Shown here: positions 56,227 to 64,000 of the stretch, one piece after another
Layout: each line of letters starts with the position of its first letter
Numbering within the stretch: position 1 is the stretch's first letter
DNA from: a bacterium
GTDB taxonomy: Bacteria; JAJVIF01
Assembly: GCA_022072165.1 (NCBI GenBank)
Contig: JAJVIF010000001.1
Location: 1,178,001 to 1,242,000, forward strand
Direction of reading: 5' to 3'
DNA: 64,000 nucleotides
Translations under genes and position numbers: made by a program
Notes under the pieces: generated by a model
The model's input: the letters and a program-made list of their open reading frames with translations, nothing else
Databases searched by the model: none
Told to the model about the DNA's origin: nothing

Positions 56227-56919
56227 ATGTCTGAGCACGAGCACGAGCTGCATCCCCGGCTGATCCAGGCCCATGTCGATTTCCACTCCGCCCCGCCGTA
56301 CCGGGAGGCGATTCGGATGGTCGATGCCGGGCACTTTGCTTCGGCCATCCCCCCCTCGCATCGTTCAGGCGTCAAGAACTTCGTCGAACTGGCGCTGCTT
56401 CACTTCCATGATCTCGGCTTCCGGGAAGCGATGTCCGGGAGTGCTGGGGCTCCGGACGAAGCCTGGCAGCCTTTCGAAGAAGCGGAAGTCGGGGCAGTCC
56501 GGCAACGGCTGGAGGCGTTGCTGAATCGACTCACGGATGAGTTCCGCCGGATGCACCGCGAGATGGAGACGAAGTGGAAAGCCGCCGGTCCCCACGACCC
56601 CCGCAAGCAGCAGTACTTCCGCGACATGAACGAGCATCGGCGCAACCTCAGCAAAGTCCTCTCGCTCGACAAAACAACCTTCATTCTGAAAACACTCACG
56701 CTGGCGAAAGAGGGCTTTGAGCACGGCTGGGAGCGTGGCCTGGCGCTGCGGGCCGCCAACGACCGGAAGCAGCGGCTGGGCCTGCCAGTGGAGGAGATCA
56801 CAGTGCCGGTCCGGCTCTTTGTCGACCCCTCTGATGACGCCGAAGCGCCCCTCGTGCATCCGGGCGACCTGCTCGGGGCCCCCCCGCCTCCGCCGGGACG
56901 AGGTCGCGAGTACCACTAG
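56227..56919 (+). CDS. Uncharacterised soluble protein, His-rich N-terminus
   Basis: A 230-residue protein without signal or membrane helices. The first 80 residues hold many His (MSEHEHELHPRLIQAHVDFH and later LALLHFHDLGF), then a helical charged middle (RLEALLNRLTDEFRRMHREMETKWKAAG; YFRDMNEHRRNLSKVLSLDKTTF) and a proline-rich end (GAPPPPPGRG). I do not recognise the family. ATG 56227 has GGAGG 6 nt upstream, which decides the start. The His spacing might bind a metal, but no known motif is visible. Confidence 0.6.
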   Translation: MSEHEHELHPRLIQAHVDFHSAPPYREAIRMVDAGHFASAIPPSHRSGVKNFVELALLHFHDLGFREAMSGSAGAPDEAWQPFEEAEVGAVRQRLEALLNRLTDEFRRMHREMETKWKAAGPHDPRKQQYFRDMNEHRRNLSKVLSLDKTTFILKTLTLAKEGFEHGWERGLALRAANDRKQRLGLPVEEITVPVRLFVDPSDDAEAPLVHPGDLLGAPPPPPGRGREYH

Positions 56920-56943
56920 CTCGTTGCCCGGGCGTGCTCGGAC

Positions 56944-57204
56944 TCAGCCCCCGCTCAGCGCCGCCAGCAGATGGATTTCGTCATCGGAACCGACAGGGGC
57001 TTGCAGGTCCCGGACCCGACTTCCCCGTAGATAGATGTTGATGTGCGGGCGCACCTGCTGGCGCTCATCCACGATGCGAAAGCGGAGGCCGGGATACTGC
57101 CGGTCGAGGTCCGCCAGGACCGCGCCCAGCGTCTCGCCGGTCGCCTCCACTTCCGCCCGCTGCGCCGTGTAATCGCGCAGGTGCGACGACAGACACACCC
57201 GCAC
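56944..57204 (-). CDS. MoaD/ThiS-type ubiquitin-like protein
   Basis: An 86-residue beta-grasp protein ending in the activatable di-glycine (HLLAALSGG). CLSSHLRDYTAQRAEVEATGETLGAVLADLDRQYPGLRFRIVDERQQVRPHINIYLRG is the MoaD pattern. No MoaE, ThiG or E1-like gene is nearby. GTG 57204 lies 2 nt after the stop of the beta-propeller gene, so the two are coupled. The same MoaD-propeller pair occurs in many genomes, to my knowledge without a proven function. Confidence 0.88.
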   Translation of the reverse strand: MRVCLSSHLRDYTAQRAEVEATGETLGAVLADLDRQYPGLRFRIVDERQQVRPHINIYLRGSRVRDLQAPVGSDDEIHLLAALSGG

Positions 57205-57206
57205 TC

Positions 57207-58334
57207 TTACAGTACCTCGACGGCCAGCACCCGGGGAAGATGCTGGGCGATGCAGCGCCAGGTGAGACCCTCATCAGTACTCGCCCAGATTTCGCCACTG
57301 GTGGTGCCGAAGTAGACCCCGACCGACTCATGAGCGTCGGTTGCCAGGGCTTGGCGGAAAACAGTCAGCCAGCCGCGCTCCGGGAGCCCGGCATCGCAAC
57401 GCTCCCAGGAGTTGCCAGCATCGGCGCTGCGATAGACCGCTGGTCGGCCATCGACACTGGTTCGGGGCCAGACAGTCGTGCCGTCCATGGGCACCACCCA
57501 GCAGATGTCCGGCTGGCGGGGATGGACTGCGATGGGGAAGCCAATGTCGCCGATGTCCCTGGGCATGAAATCGCCGATCCGGACCCAGGTGGTGTCGGGA
57601 CGGTCGAGGCGGTAGATGCCGCAGTGATTCTGCTGATACAGGCGGTCGGGCTGGACCTGTGACTGAATCACGCAATGGGGGTCGTGACCATACTCCGGCG
57701 GCGGGGGTGGCGCGAAGTCCATGGCGACGCCCTTGTTCAGCGGTGCCCAGTCACCTCCGGCATCGGTGCTTTCGAACGTCCCGCCGACCGAGACCGAGAG
57801 ATACATGCGCTGGGGGTCCGTCGGGTCGATCAGGATGGAGTGCACCGTCTGACCGCCGGGCGACGCGCCGTTCTCCATCCAGCTGGCGTAGAGGGGGTGG
57901 TCGTTCCAGCCCGCGACCGCCTCCCAGGTGTCTCCGTTGTCGGTACTGCGGAACAGCCCGGCGGGGGATGTCCCGGCGTACCAGACTCCCGGCTGAGAAG
58001 CATGGCCAGGAGTCAGCCAGAACACCGTATCTACCGCCCGGGTTTCCCCTTCCCGCTCCGGAAAACTGGGCGGCCGGGTCGCTTCCTGCCAGGTGGCCCC
58101 GCCATCCAGCGAGCGATACACCGTCGGACCGAGGTGACCAGTCTTCGCCGCGGCCAGAATCACCTGCCGGGCAGGATCCCGGGGGTCAGCCACGACATGA
58201 TTAATGATGTGACCGAAATGCTGCGGATCAGCGAGGATCCACTGATTGCGTGCGGCATCGCTCGTGAGCGAGTAAGCCCCTTTTTGGGTCGCGACCAGTA
58301 AGCGCACCGGACCGGAGGTGGTGGCGGTAGGCAT
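57207..58334 (-). CDS. BNR/sortilin-like beta-propeller protein
   Basis: About 375 residues of BNR (Asp-box) repeats: TVYRSLDGGATWQEA, GLFRSTDNGDTWEAV, GTFESTDAGGDWAPL, AVYRSADAGNSWERC and EIWASTDEGLTWRCI. This is a propeller of the exo-sialidase/VPS10 type. The sialidase catalytic residues are not evident and there is no signal peptide, so I expect a cytosolic binding or scaffold role. I prefer ATG 58334 (AAGGAG upstream) to the TTG one codon earlier. Coupled to the MoaD-like gene. Confidence 0.85.
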   Translation of the reverse strand: MPTATTSGPVRLLVATQKGAYSLTSDAARNQWILADPQHFGHIINHVVADPRDPARQVILAAAKTGHLGPTVYRSLDGGATWQEATRPPSFPEREGETRAVDTVFWLTPGHASQPGVWYAGTSPAGLFRSTDNGDTWEAVAGWNDHPLYASWMENGASPGGQTVHSILIDPTDPQRMYLSVSVGGTFESTDAGGDWAPLNKGVAMDFAPPPPPEYGHDPHCVIQSQVQPDRLYQQNHCGIYRLDRPDTTWVRIGDFMPRDIGDIGFPIAVHPRQPDICWVVPMDGTTVWPRTSVDGRPAVYRSADAGNSWERCDAGLPERGWLTVFRQALATDAHESVGVYFGTTSGEIWASTDEGLTWRCIAQHLPRVLAVEVL

Positions 58335-58383
58335 CAATCGGGTGCTCCTTCAATAGCGTAAGTGAGACCGCTGTCGGGTGAGG

Positions 58384-59223
58384 TCACGGGGCTGGCGGGC
58401 GGACATCATACTCCCCGACAGGAGGCAGAACGAGCCGCGGGCTCGCTTCCCGCAGTTCGCGACGCAACCTGGCGTAGTCCGGCACCAGCGTCCGGACCAG
58501 TTCCCAGAAGGATCGCTGGTGATGCCGGTACACCAGATGGCAGGCTTCATGGGCCGCGACATAGTCCGCCCAGGCGACCTCCCCGAGGATAAGCCTCCAG
58601 TTCAGGGTGATGCGTCCGCGCGATGAACAGGCCCCCCACTGACGCTCCGGTGCAGTGATGCGGATGTCTGTCACCTGGCGTCCGAGGCGCGCGGCAAAGT
58701 GCCGGACCCGCTCGGGCAACTGTCGCCGGGCTTCACTGATCAGCCAGGACTCCACCAGGTCCCGACGATCAACTGGTGTCAGGGCTGCGCCATCGCGGAT
58801 CATCAGGCAGGACCCGGCACGCCAGATCGCGGGCTCCGGATGCTGAAAGAAGCCAAGCTCGAGTTGACCGGGTGCAGCTCCCCATTGAAGCTGTAGTTGC
58901 GTCCCCATGTACGGAATCGCCATCCCAGCCTGGTAGCTGGCGTCTTGCCGTTGGCTGGACCGGAAGCGCGCCAGGTGCCGGGCGATCCAGGAGGCTTTCC
59001 AGAGCACGACATCGTGGATTTCCTGCTGCGACGCTTTATGCGGAGCGGTGACGATGAGACCGGCCACGGGGTCGATGGTCAGCCCGACACTGCGTCGGCG
59101 ACTCCGCCGGATGGGGTACTCTACCCGCTCCCCACCGAGCAGCAGGACGCCCCGCTCCCCACGGTCCGTAGGACGCGGGCGGGCGGGGCGGGCTCCTGAC
59201 GACGATGATGAGGTCCGGGCCAT
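58384..59223 (-). CDS. YgjP-type (M48-related) zinc metallopeptidase
   Basis: A 279-residue DUF45/YgjP-family protein. The N-terminal part has YPIRRSRRRSVGLTIDPVAGLIVTAP. The zinc motif HEACH is in YVAAHEACHLVYRHHQRSFWELV, and the family string ERQWGACSSRGRITLNWRLIL precedes it. Substrates of this family are not established. ATG 59223 lies 6 nt after TACCAT (59230-59235), a leaderless start. The first 25 residues are Ser/Arg-rich and unconserved. Confidence 0.9.
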   Translation of the reverse strand: MARTSSSSSGARPARPRPTDRGERGVLLLGGERVEYPIRRSRRRSVGLTIDPVAGLIVTAPHKASQQEIHDVVLWKASWIARHLARFRSSQRQDASYQAGMAIPYMGTQLQLQWGAAPGQLELGFFQHPEPAIWRAGSCLMIRDGAALTPVDRRDLVESWLISEARRQLPERVRHFAARLGRQVTDIRITAPERQWGACSSRGRITLNWRLILGEVAWADYVAAHEACHLVYRHHQRSFWELVRTLVPDYARLRRELREASPRLVLPPVGEYDVRPPAP

Positions 59224-59229
59224 GCCCGG

Positions 59230-59235
59230 ATGGTA
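59230..59235 (-). promoter_or_regulatory. -10 box TACCAT, leaderless start of the YgjP gene
   Basis: TACCAT on the minus strand, 6 nt, then ATG 59223. Confidence 0.45.
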
Positions 59236-59249
59236 CTCCCAGTCTGCGG

Positions 59250-62200
59250 CTAGAAGTCCCAGTCGAGGTCGCCGGTGAAGCGGATCACATAGGCATCCGC
59301 GCCACCGTTCGACGTGCGATTGTCGGTGAAGGTGGTGGGGTCAAAGTCATGGGGGCCGCCGGAGTACCGCGCGGCGGTGAAGATCTCGCCACTGGGGCCA
59401 TAGGCCACCTGATTGGCTGTCAGGATTCCGAGGTTCATGAAGTTATGCGCGAGGTAGTCCCCGTTCTGGTCCACAACAACCGTCACCGGGTCATTGGCGC
59501 TGGTCAGCGTGATGGTGCCAGGTCCGGGGTCCACATCCAGGGAAGTCGTCATCGTGAGTGCGATGGCGGCGTTTCCGTTGATGTTGTTCGTGCTGATCCG
59601 GATGCCCGGCGTGCCGTCCCAGACACGGGCGTCGGTTTGTGCAAACACTGGCACCGGGTTGGTGGCATCGTATCGAACGAAGTAGCTGCCACCCTGCGAC
59701 GTATTGCTCATGGTGACCGTCATCGTTCCAGCGCCCGGATCGATGTCCACACCGCTCAGGCCTCGCGTCCAGCCCCCTACATAAAGCCGATTCGTCCCGG
59801 AACTGGACACCGAATGCACCGCATCCTCGTTGCCATTCCCCCAGGTGGTGACGTCCTGATACAGGCCGTCAATGTCCAGAGTCAGCAAGTAGGCATCGTC
59901 ATTCGAGCCCACCGCTGTCCGGTTCTGCAATCCCCCGCCGGGGTCGAAATCCGTGGTGTCGCGCCAGCTACCGCCGATGCGCAGATATCCCGCCCCATCA
60001 ACCGTGAGATCGCGAAGGGTGGTGACCGCCAGAAGATTGCCGTAGCTCCGTCCCCAGCTATAGGTCCCGGCGGACGACAGACGTACGACAAACGCGCTGA
60101 CCGCGGTGGCGATAACGGAGTCAGTCCCAAAGGTGGGGTCCAGATCGAACCCAAGAACGTTCTGGAAGGTGCCACCCACAATCAGGCTGTCGGCTGGTCC
60201 GAGGGTCCCGACGATGGTCGACTGCGCCGACGCTCCGGAACCATCCCAGGAATAGACATCGACAAAGGTGCCGCTACTGTTGAGCCGGGTGGCGTAGTAC
60301 CCACCAGCTGGGAGGAACGCATTCGTGGTCCCGGAACCGGGATCCGCATCGAAGCTCCCATTGGCGCGGCCCAGCGCCCACACATTGTTGGCGGAATCGA
60401 CCACCAGGTCCCAGATCGTCGCCGCGTTGGCTTCCCCCCAGTGCCGGACCCAGGCGAGGTCACCATTCGCGGTGTACTTGGCGAGAAACGCATTGCTGCC
60501 GCCGCCAACCGCTGTCAGGCTGACGGTGCCGGGACCGGGATCGAAATCGACGGTACTGGTAAACACGCCGCCGACCAGGACGTTCCCTGCGTTATCTCCC
60601 GCGACTGCGGTCGAGCCATCCGTGCTGCTGCCGCCGAAGGTGTTCGCCCAGCCATAGGGGAGCACGTCGTAGCTGAAGGGGAAGTTGGGGGACGTCCCAA
60701 AGGCGTTGGAGGCGGTGACCCCGCCAATATAGCTACCACGGGTACCGAGTTGGACGGCCGGAGTCGCTACGGTCGGCGTGTTCGGCGTAGCCCCACCACC
60801 GAAGTTCCAGGCCCAGCCCGTCGGAGAGTTGCTGGCGACTGCGCTGAACGGCACCACATCTCCGCCGCGTCCGAGCACACCACCGGGCGGGTTCACGGAG
60901 AGGATTTGCGGCGGCACGCCGCTCCCCTGCACGACAAAGTGGACCGTCTGATAGGTCCGCACCTGCAGCGCCCGGAGGGGATCTGCCGCCAGCGTGACGG
61001 GGTCGACCCCGAAGTGAATGTTCTGTGCGGCTGCGACATTGTCCTCTTTATCGATTGCCCGGATCAGGCCGATGACTTCGCCAGGCGGGGCGGTTCCCAG
61101 GCTGTTCGTGACATCGATGAGGTAGGGCAGCTCATCGCCGGGAAGTCCGGTCGCGCCCCCGGAGGGGAGAATCGTGATCGGCGCGCCGGCGAACGCCGGA
61201 ACGCTCATGTCCACGGTGGGATAGCCCGCGGTCCCTGGCAGGACCAACGCGACATTCGCCTCATCGGAGAGATCGGTGTCCGCGGCCGATGCGGCCTGGG
61301 TGTCCCAGTCGCGGATACGGAACTGGATCGTGGCCTGCGACCCGGCCGTGTTATTGATCAGCCCGATGTTCATGTCACTGATACGGGAGACATCAAGTGC
61401 AGAGTGCGGCAGGCGATAGGCGAAGCGCGTAACTTCTGGTGTCGCCGGCGGAATGCGCTTGCTGCCCGTGCCGATCCCCTTGGGGTCGGTGTACTTGATG
61501 AGGATCGCCAGTGGCACCGACACAGAGCCTGTGAGACGCGATGCCCGAATCTGAATGCTCACATCGGTGGCTTGCCCACCATGCAGGTAGTCATAGCCAG
61601 TCCAGCCGGTATTCGAAGTCCCCAGATTGCTCCGCTGCCAGCCACCAATGGCGGGGTTGTAATTCCCGGTCATGCTGCCCGCGTTGGACACACCGACCCG
61701 ATTATTCCGGGATTCATCCACCAGCAGCTTATAGGGGAAGGCATTGTTGATCAGCCCCGCCGTGGCGAGCAGGTTCCCGACTTCGGCAAAGCCATCCTGG
61801 CCGACTACAAAGTTCGGGTCGATCGTGATGCCACCAGAAAAGTAAGTCGAATGCAGGCCATCAGCCAGCACCAGGAGCTTGCCGGTATACCCCAGGTCCG
61901 CCCGGTTCAGTCCTACCGCGGCGGCAGTCGGCTGGACCGCCGGGAAGGGATGACTGTGGCGCAGATGCACGGAGAGATTGCCGTTGAGCTCCCGGGTCAC
62001 GCCCCTGACCACGAGATTGCTGGGCCGCAAAAAATTCGCGATGTCCAGGTCAAAGACGAATCCCTGCGCGGCTCCGGCCCGATCAGGCAGCGGCTGGAGC
62101 GACGCTTCCAGTGTGGTGGGATCCAGCGTGAGTTCATAGGGCAAGGCCAGCTGATCCGGCGTCAGCCCCGGACTGAGATGCACTGACGATGCACCGATGA

Positions 62201-62303
62201 GATCTGCTTCAGCAGTGACAGGTGCGGAGCCTTTTCCAGAACAGGCAAGGCTGGCCAGCGCTAACAAACCACAGGCGGCTCCGAGATGCTGGAGACGAAG
62301 CAT
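59250..62303 (-). CDS. Giant lipoprotein with N-terminal module, PKD-like domain and beta-propeller repeats
   Basis: A 1017-residue lipoprotein (lipobox SLAC at about residue 20). Residues 30-370 form a module opening LALPYELTLDPTTLEASLQPL, with FVFDLDIANFLRPSNLVVRGV and LSVHLRHSHPFPAV. It resembles the N-terminal region of the haem lipoprotein at 18422. Residues about 480-550 are PKD-like (PFSAVASNSPTGWAWNFGGGATPNTP). The rest is a propeller of repeats with DFDPGPGT and NVLVGGVF elements (VDFDPGPGTVSLTAVGGGSNAFLAKYTANGDLAWVRHWG), like SBBP/delta-60 repeats. ATG 62303 has GGAGG 8 nt upstream and a TATAAT box lies about 73 nt before. Probably a cell-surface protein. Confidence 0.75.
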   Translation of the reverse strand: MLRLQHLGAACGLLALASLACSGKGSAPVTAEADLIGASSVHLSPGLTPDQLALPYELTLDPTTLEASLQPLPDRAGAAQGFVFDLDIANFLRPSNLVVRGVTRELNGNLSVHLRHSHPFPAVQPTAAAVGLNRADLGYTGKLLVLADGLHSTYFSGGITIDPNFVVGQDGFAEVGNLLATAGLINNAFPYKLLVDESRNNRVGVSNAGSMTGNYNPAIGGWQRSNLGTSNTGWTGYDYLHGGQATDVSIQIRASRLTGSVSVPLAILIKYTDPKGIGTGSKRIPPATPEVTRFAYRLPHSALDVSRISDMNIGLINNTAGSQATIQFRIRDWDTQAASAADTDLSDEANVALVLPGTAGYPTVDMSVPAFAGAPITILPSGGATGLPGDELPYLIDVTNSLGTAPPGEVIGLIRAIDKEDNVAAAQNIHFGVDPVTLAADPLRALQVRTYQTVHFVVQGSGVPPQILSVNPPGGVLGRGGDVVPFSAVASNSPTGWAWNFGGGATPNTPTVATPAVQLGTRGSYIGGVTASNAFGTSPNFPFSYDVLPYGWANTFGGSSTDGSTAVAGDNAGNVLVGGVFTSTVDFDPGPGTVSLTAVGGGSNAFLAKYTANGDLAWVRHWGEANAATIWDLVVDSANNVWALGRANGSFDADPGSGTTNAFLPAGGYYATRLNSSGTFVDVYSWDGSGASAQSTIVGTLGPADSLIVGGTFQNVLGFDLDPTFGTDSVIATAVSAFVVRLSSAGTYSWGRSYGNLLAVTTLRDLTVDGAGYLRIGGSWRDTTDFDPGGGLQNRTAVGSNDDAYLLTLDIDGLYQDVTTWGNGNEDAVHSVSSSGTNRLYVGGWTRGLSGVDIDPGAGTMTVTMSNTSQGGSYFVRYDATNPVPVFAQTDARVWDGTPGIRISTNNINGNAAIALTMTTSLDVDPGPGTITLTSANDPVTVVVDQNGDYLAHNFMNLGILTANQVAYGPSGEIFTAARYSGGPHDFDPTTFTDNRTSNGGADAYVIRFTGDLDWDF

Positions 62304-62375
62304 GAGCAGGACCTCCGAATGAGGGTCAGCGCGTCGCAAGATGCAGACGCTCCGATGGCGAGAGGGATGCATTGG

Positions 62376-62381
62376 ATTATA
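62376..62381 (-). promoter_or_regulatory. -10 box TATAAT of the giant lipoprotein
   Basis: Consensus TATAAT on the minus strand about 73 nt before ATG 62303. Confidence 0.5.
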
Positions 62382-62441
62382 GGCTCTTTAAGTCACAGCC
62401 TCATTTCATCGACCCCTGTCCGCTCCCTCGCCGATTCCGAT

Positions 62442-62447
62442 TAGAAT
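62442..62447 (+). promoter_or_regulatory. -10 box TAGAAT of the lipoprotein at 62493
   Basis: TAGAAT on the plus strand 45 nt before GTG 62493. Confidence 0.4.
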
Positions 62448-62492
62448 GTGAGTACTCACGTATCCCCGGCTTGTTTCGGACGGAGGTGCTTC

Positions 62493-63365
62493 GTGTCCCG
62501 TTCCCTGCTCTGGCTACTCCCGCTGGCGCTGACAGCGCTCCTGGGCTGCAATGGTCCCAACGGTGAGAAGCTCGGTTCACTCCTCGGCGACTCCAGTGAG
62601 CGACTGAGTCGCGAACTCTCCCGGGAAGAACTTGCGGCTCTCCCGACTCTCAACAGTATCGATGTCACGCAGCCCCTCACCGCAGCAGACTATGAGCTCT
62701 TCGGCGACCACGCCCAGGCGTTCATCGTCAATGTGATGGGGAGTCACTGCCCGGAGACCGAGCCCGAAGCCCTCAATGCCGTCGTGAATCGGTATCGCCC
62801 CAATCTGGGGAACATCGTGCAGCGACTGCAAGATGGCGAGCAGACGCCGGAAGAATTTCTGCGCTATGTCTCGTCGCTCCGCCTGAGTGCCTGGCAGGAT
62901 GTCAGCACGTCGGCTTTCAGCGGTGACACCAAAGCCGACATGACCCGATTCTGGCAGCAGAATCAGGCGATGTGGCAGGACCTGGGGTACCCCCAGGGAC
63001 CGCCGGACCTCGCCGCTGATGCGGTCAAAGAAATCGGCATTACTGGACCGCAGGCCGCCGCCCTCCTCGAGATCGGCGTCAAGATGATGATCAAAAGCGG
63101 ACGAGTCGTGAATCCGGAAGGGCAGTCTTATGCTCCAGGTGCCATGCCCTTCGCCGGCCAGGAGCCGGATCAGGAAGCCTTCATCCGCATCGGCAACGAA
63201 GCGTGGAACGACATGATGAATGTCTTCACTGCGGAGCAGCGACGCAAAGCTTTCGGCTGGTACCGCAAGATCGATCGTCAGTTCACGACCTATGTGAAGC
63301 AGCATCCGGAACTGGCAGAAGCGCACGCCGAGCACGAAGCGCACTTCGCTCCCCGGACCCGCTAA
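62493..63365 (+). CDS. Lipoprotein of unknown function
   Basis: A 290-residue lipoprotein. Signal SRSLLWLLPLALTALLGC with lipobox ALLGC; the mature protein starts NGPNGEKLGSLLGD. It is helical and soluble by composition (SREELAALPTLNSIDVTQPLTAADYELFG, NIVQRLQDGEQTPEEFLRYVSSL, RIGNEAWNDMMNVFTAEQRRKAFGWY) with a His/Glu-rich end (ELAEAHAEHEAHF). I do not recognise the family. GTG 62493 has GGAGG 6 nt upstream, which decides against the longer frame. It ends at a terminator shared with the convergent peroxiredoxin. Confidence 0.65.
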   Translation: MSRSLLWLLPLALTALLGCNGPNGEKLGSLLGDSSERLSRELSREELAALPTLNSIDVTQPLTAADYELFGDHAQAFIVNVMGSHCPETEPEALNAVVNRYRPNLGNIVQRLQDGEQTPEEFLRYVSSLRLSAWQDVSTSAFSGDTKADMTRFWQQNQAMWQDLGYPQGPPDLAADAVKEIGITGPQAAALLEIGVKMMIKSGRVVNPEGQSYAPGAMPFAGQEPDQEAFIRIGNEAWNDMMNVFTAEQRRKAFGWYRKIDRQFTTYVKQHPELAEAHAEHEAHFAPRTR

Positions 63366-63396
63366 GTCGCGGATTGCTCCCTCAGCTGATACGCGA

Positions 63397-63433
63397 AAGC
63401 GGGACTCGCCTGGCGAGTCCCGCTTTTCGTTTA
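63397..63433. terminator. Bidirectional terminator
   Basis: AAGCGGGACTCG (63397-63408) pairs with CGAGTCCCGCTT (63414-63425) around CCTGG, followed by TTCGTTT on the plus strand and preceded by a short A-run for the minus strand. It separates two convergent genes. Confidence 0.85.
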
Positions 63434-63465
63434 GTGCTTCAGCTCAAAGGGCGGCACTGGCACTG

Positions 63466-64000
63466 CTACTTTGCGTTGTCCGCCTGCTTGATCGCTGCGA
63501 CCATGTCGGCCGTTGAGGGCACGCCCTTTGCGTAGAAAAGCACCGTGCCGTCCTTGCCGATGATGACAACTGTCCGGTCGACGAATGATTGCCCTTCCCG
63601 AGCCGCGCCATAGGAAGCCGCCACTTTCAGGCCGTGATCGACCAGCAGCGGGAACGGAAACTCCTGTTCTGCGACGAACTTCTCGTGGGACTCCATGGGG
63701 TCATCGTTAATGCCGAAACCCACAGCCCCCAGGTCCGAGAACTGACTGTAGTCATCCCGGAGCTGACAGAGCTGACGGGTACAGACGCTGGTGAAGTCCC
63801 GGGGATAGAAAATCAGCACGACATGCTTTTTGCCGGCGTAGTCGCCCAGCGAGACCTTCCGCTTCCCGGTCCCCTCCAGGGTCCATGCGGGGGCCTGATC
63901 CCCGACCTGCAGAGTGACGGCCTCGGTGTCGGTGGTATCAGCGGCCAGGCCAAGGACCGCGCCAGCCCCCAGGAGGAGCAGACTCCCCAGGCCCAGCAGA
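63466..64000 (-). CDS. Peroxiredoxin (BCP/PrxQ type), exported, partial at the 5' end
   Basis: The minus-strand frame runs from the window edge to TAG 63466. At the edge is a signal-like stretch (LLGLGSLLLLGAGAVLGLAADTTD), so only the first few residues are missing. VGDQAPAWTLEGTGKRKVSLGDYAGKKHVVLIFYPRDFTSVCTRQLCQLRDDY shows the PrxQ/BCP pattern with peroxidatic Cys in SVCTRQLC and a resolving Cys five residues later. VDHGLKVAASYGAAREGQSFVDRTVVIIGKDGTVLFYA completes the thioredoxin fold. It reduces peroxides, here in the periplasm. The T at the usual PxxxTxxC position is kept in DFTSVC. Confidence 0.9.
   Translation of the reverse strand, partial: LLGLGSLLLLGAGAVLGLAADTTDTEAVTLQVGDQAPAWTLEGTGKRKVSLGDYAGKKHVVLIFYPRDFTSVCTRQLCQLRDDYSQFSDLGAVGFGINDDPMESHEKFVAEQEFPFPLLVDHGLKVAASYGAAREGQSFVDRTVVIIGKDGTVLFYAKGVPSTADMVAAIKQADNAK

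Noticed and set aside
59205-62186. 993-codon open frame on the plus strand
   Set aside because: It is antisense to the lipoprotein at 59250-62303, which has a signal peptide, lipobox, ribosome site and recognisable repeats. GC-rich codon use creates such shadows.
1-64000. CRISPR arrays, insertion sequences, prophage or plasmid origin
   Set aside because: I saw no regularly spaced direct repeats, transposase, phage structural gene or replication initiator. The tyrosine recombinase is adjacent to trmFO and reads as XerC.

Overview
The window is gene-dense, GC-rich DNA (well above 55% by eye) from a bacterium with an outer membrane. A TolC-family channel, a porin-like protein and many lipobox proteins support the diderm reading. 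I cannot name the lineage. Several features are best known from Firmicutes, Deinococcus and related groups: a trmFO-xerC pair, a yaaR-holB-ricT block, and a c-di-AMP (ydaO-type) riboswitch. UAA, UAG and UGA all end ordinary genes, so the code is standard.

Layout. 1-4.95 kb: a partial Ppx/GppA phosphatase, an HNH endonuclease, an HDOD protein, a polytopic membrane protein, a BON lipoprotein and pgeF. 4.95-13.4 kb: a TolC/MacA/MacB-type export operon with three permease genes and one separate ATPase. 13.4-20 kb: an MFS transporter, a GT-C membrane glycosyltransferase, cdsA-rpe, and a lipoprotein with a c-type haem site that converges on a hexahaem cytochrome. 21-26.3 kb (minus strand): rplU-rpmA-obg-nadD plus a HEAT lipoprotein, then tRNA-Leu(CAG) on the plus strand and a YceI protein. 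26.5-33 kb (minus strand): yaaR-holB-ricT, a CsgG-like protein, and trmFO-xerC. 33.2-41.5 kb: a DUF2064 transferase, a SAM hydrolase, and three coupled GT-C/DUF2723 membrane proteins.

41.6-53.7 kb holds pilB, pilT and pilC of the type IV pilus, all on the plus strand but split by two insertions. The first (43.6-45.3 kb) carries a DUF4268 gene, a run of hairpins, and a minus-strand c-di-AMP riboswitch with its own terminator but no recognisable target gene. The second (46.6-52.3 kb) is a divalent-metal uptake operon. Its promoter contains a palindrome, and it encodes a His/Cys-rich membrane protein, a porin split by an amber codon, an ABC importer, a His/Asp-rich lipoprotein and a DUF3299 protein.

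53.7-64 kb is accessory-like: a decaying locus with YD-like and leucine-rich-repeat genes (one with an in-frame UGA), a cupin, an unknown protein, a MoaD-like protein next to a BNR beta-propeller, a YgjP-type metallopeptidase, a giant PKD lipoprotein, and a partial peroxiredoxin.

Two genome-wide patterns stand out. At least ten genes have a TANNNT box only 6-8 nt before the start codon and no Shine-Dalgarno, which points to widespread leaderless transcription. Two large lipoproteins about 40 kb apart appear to share an undescribed N-terminal module.
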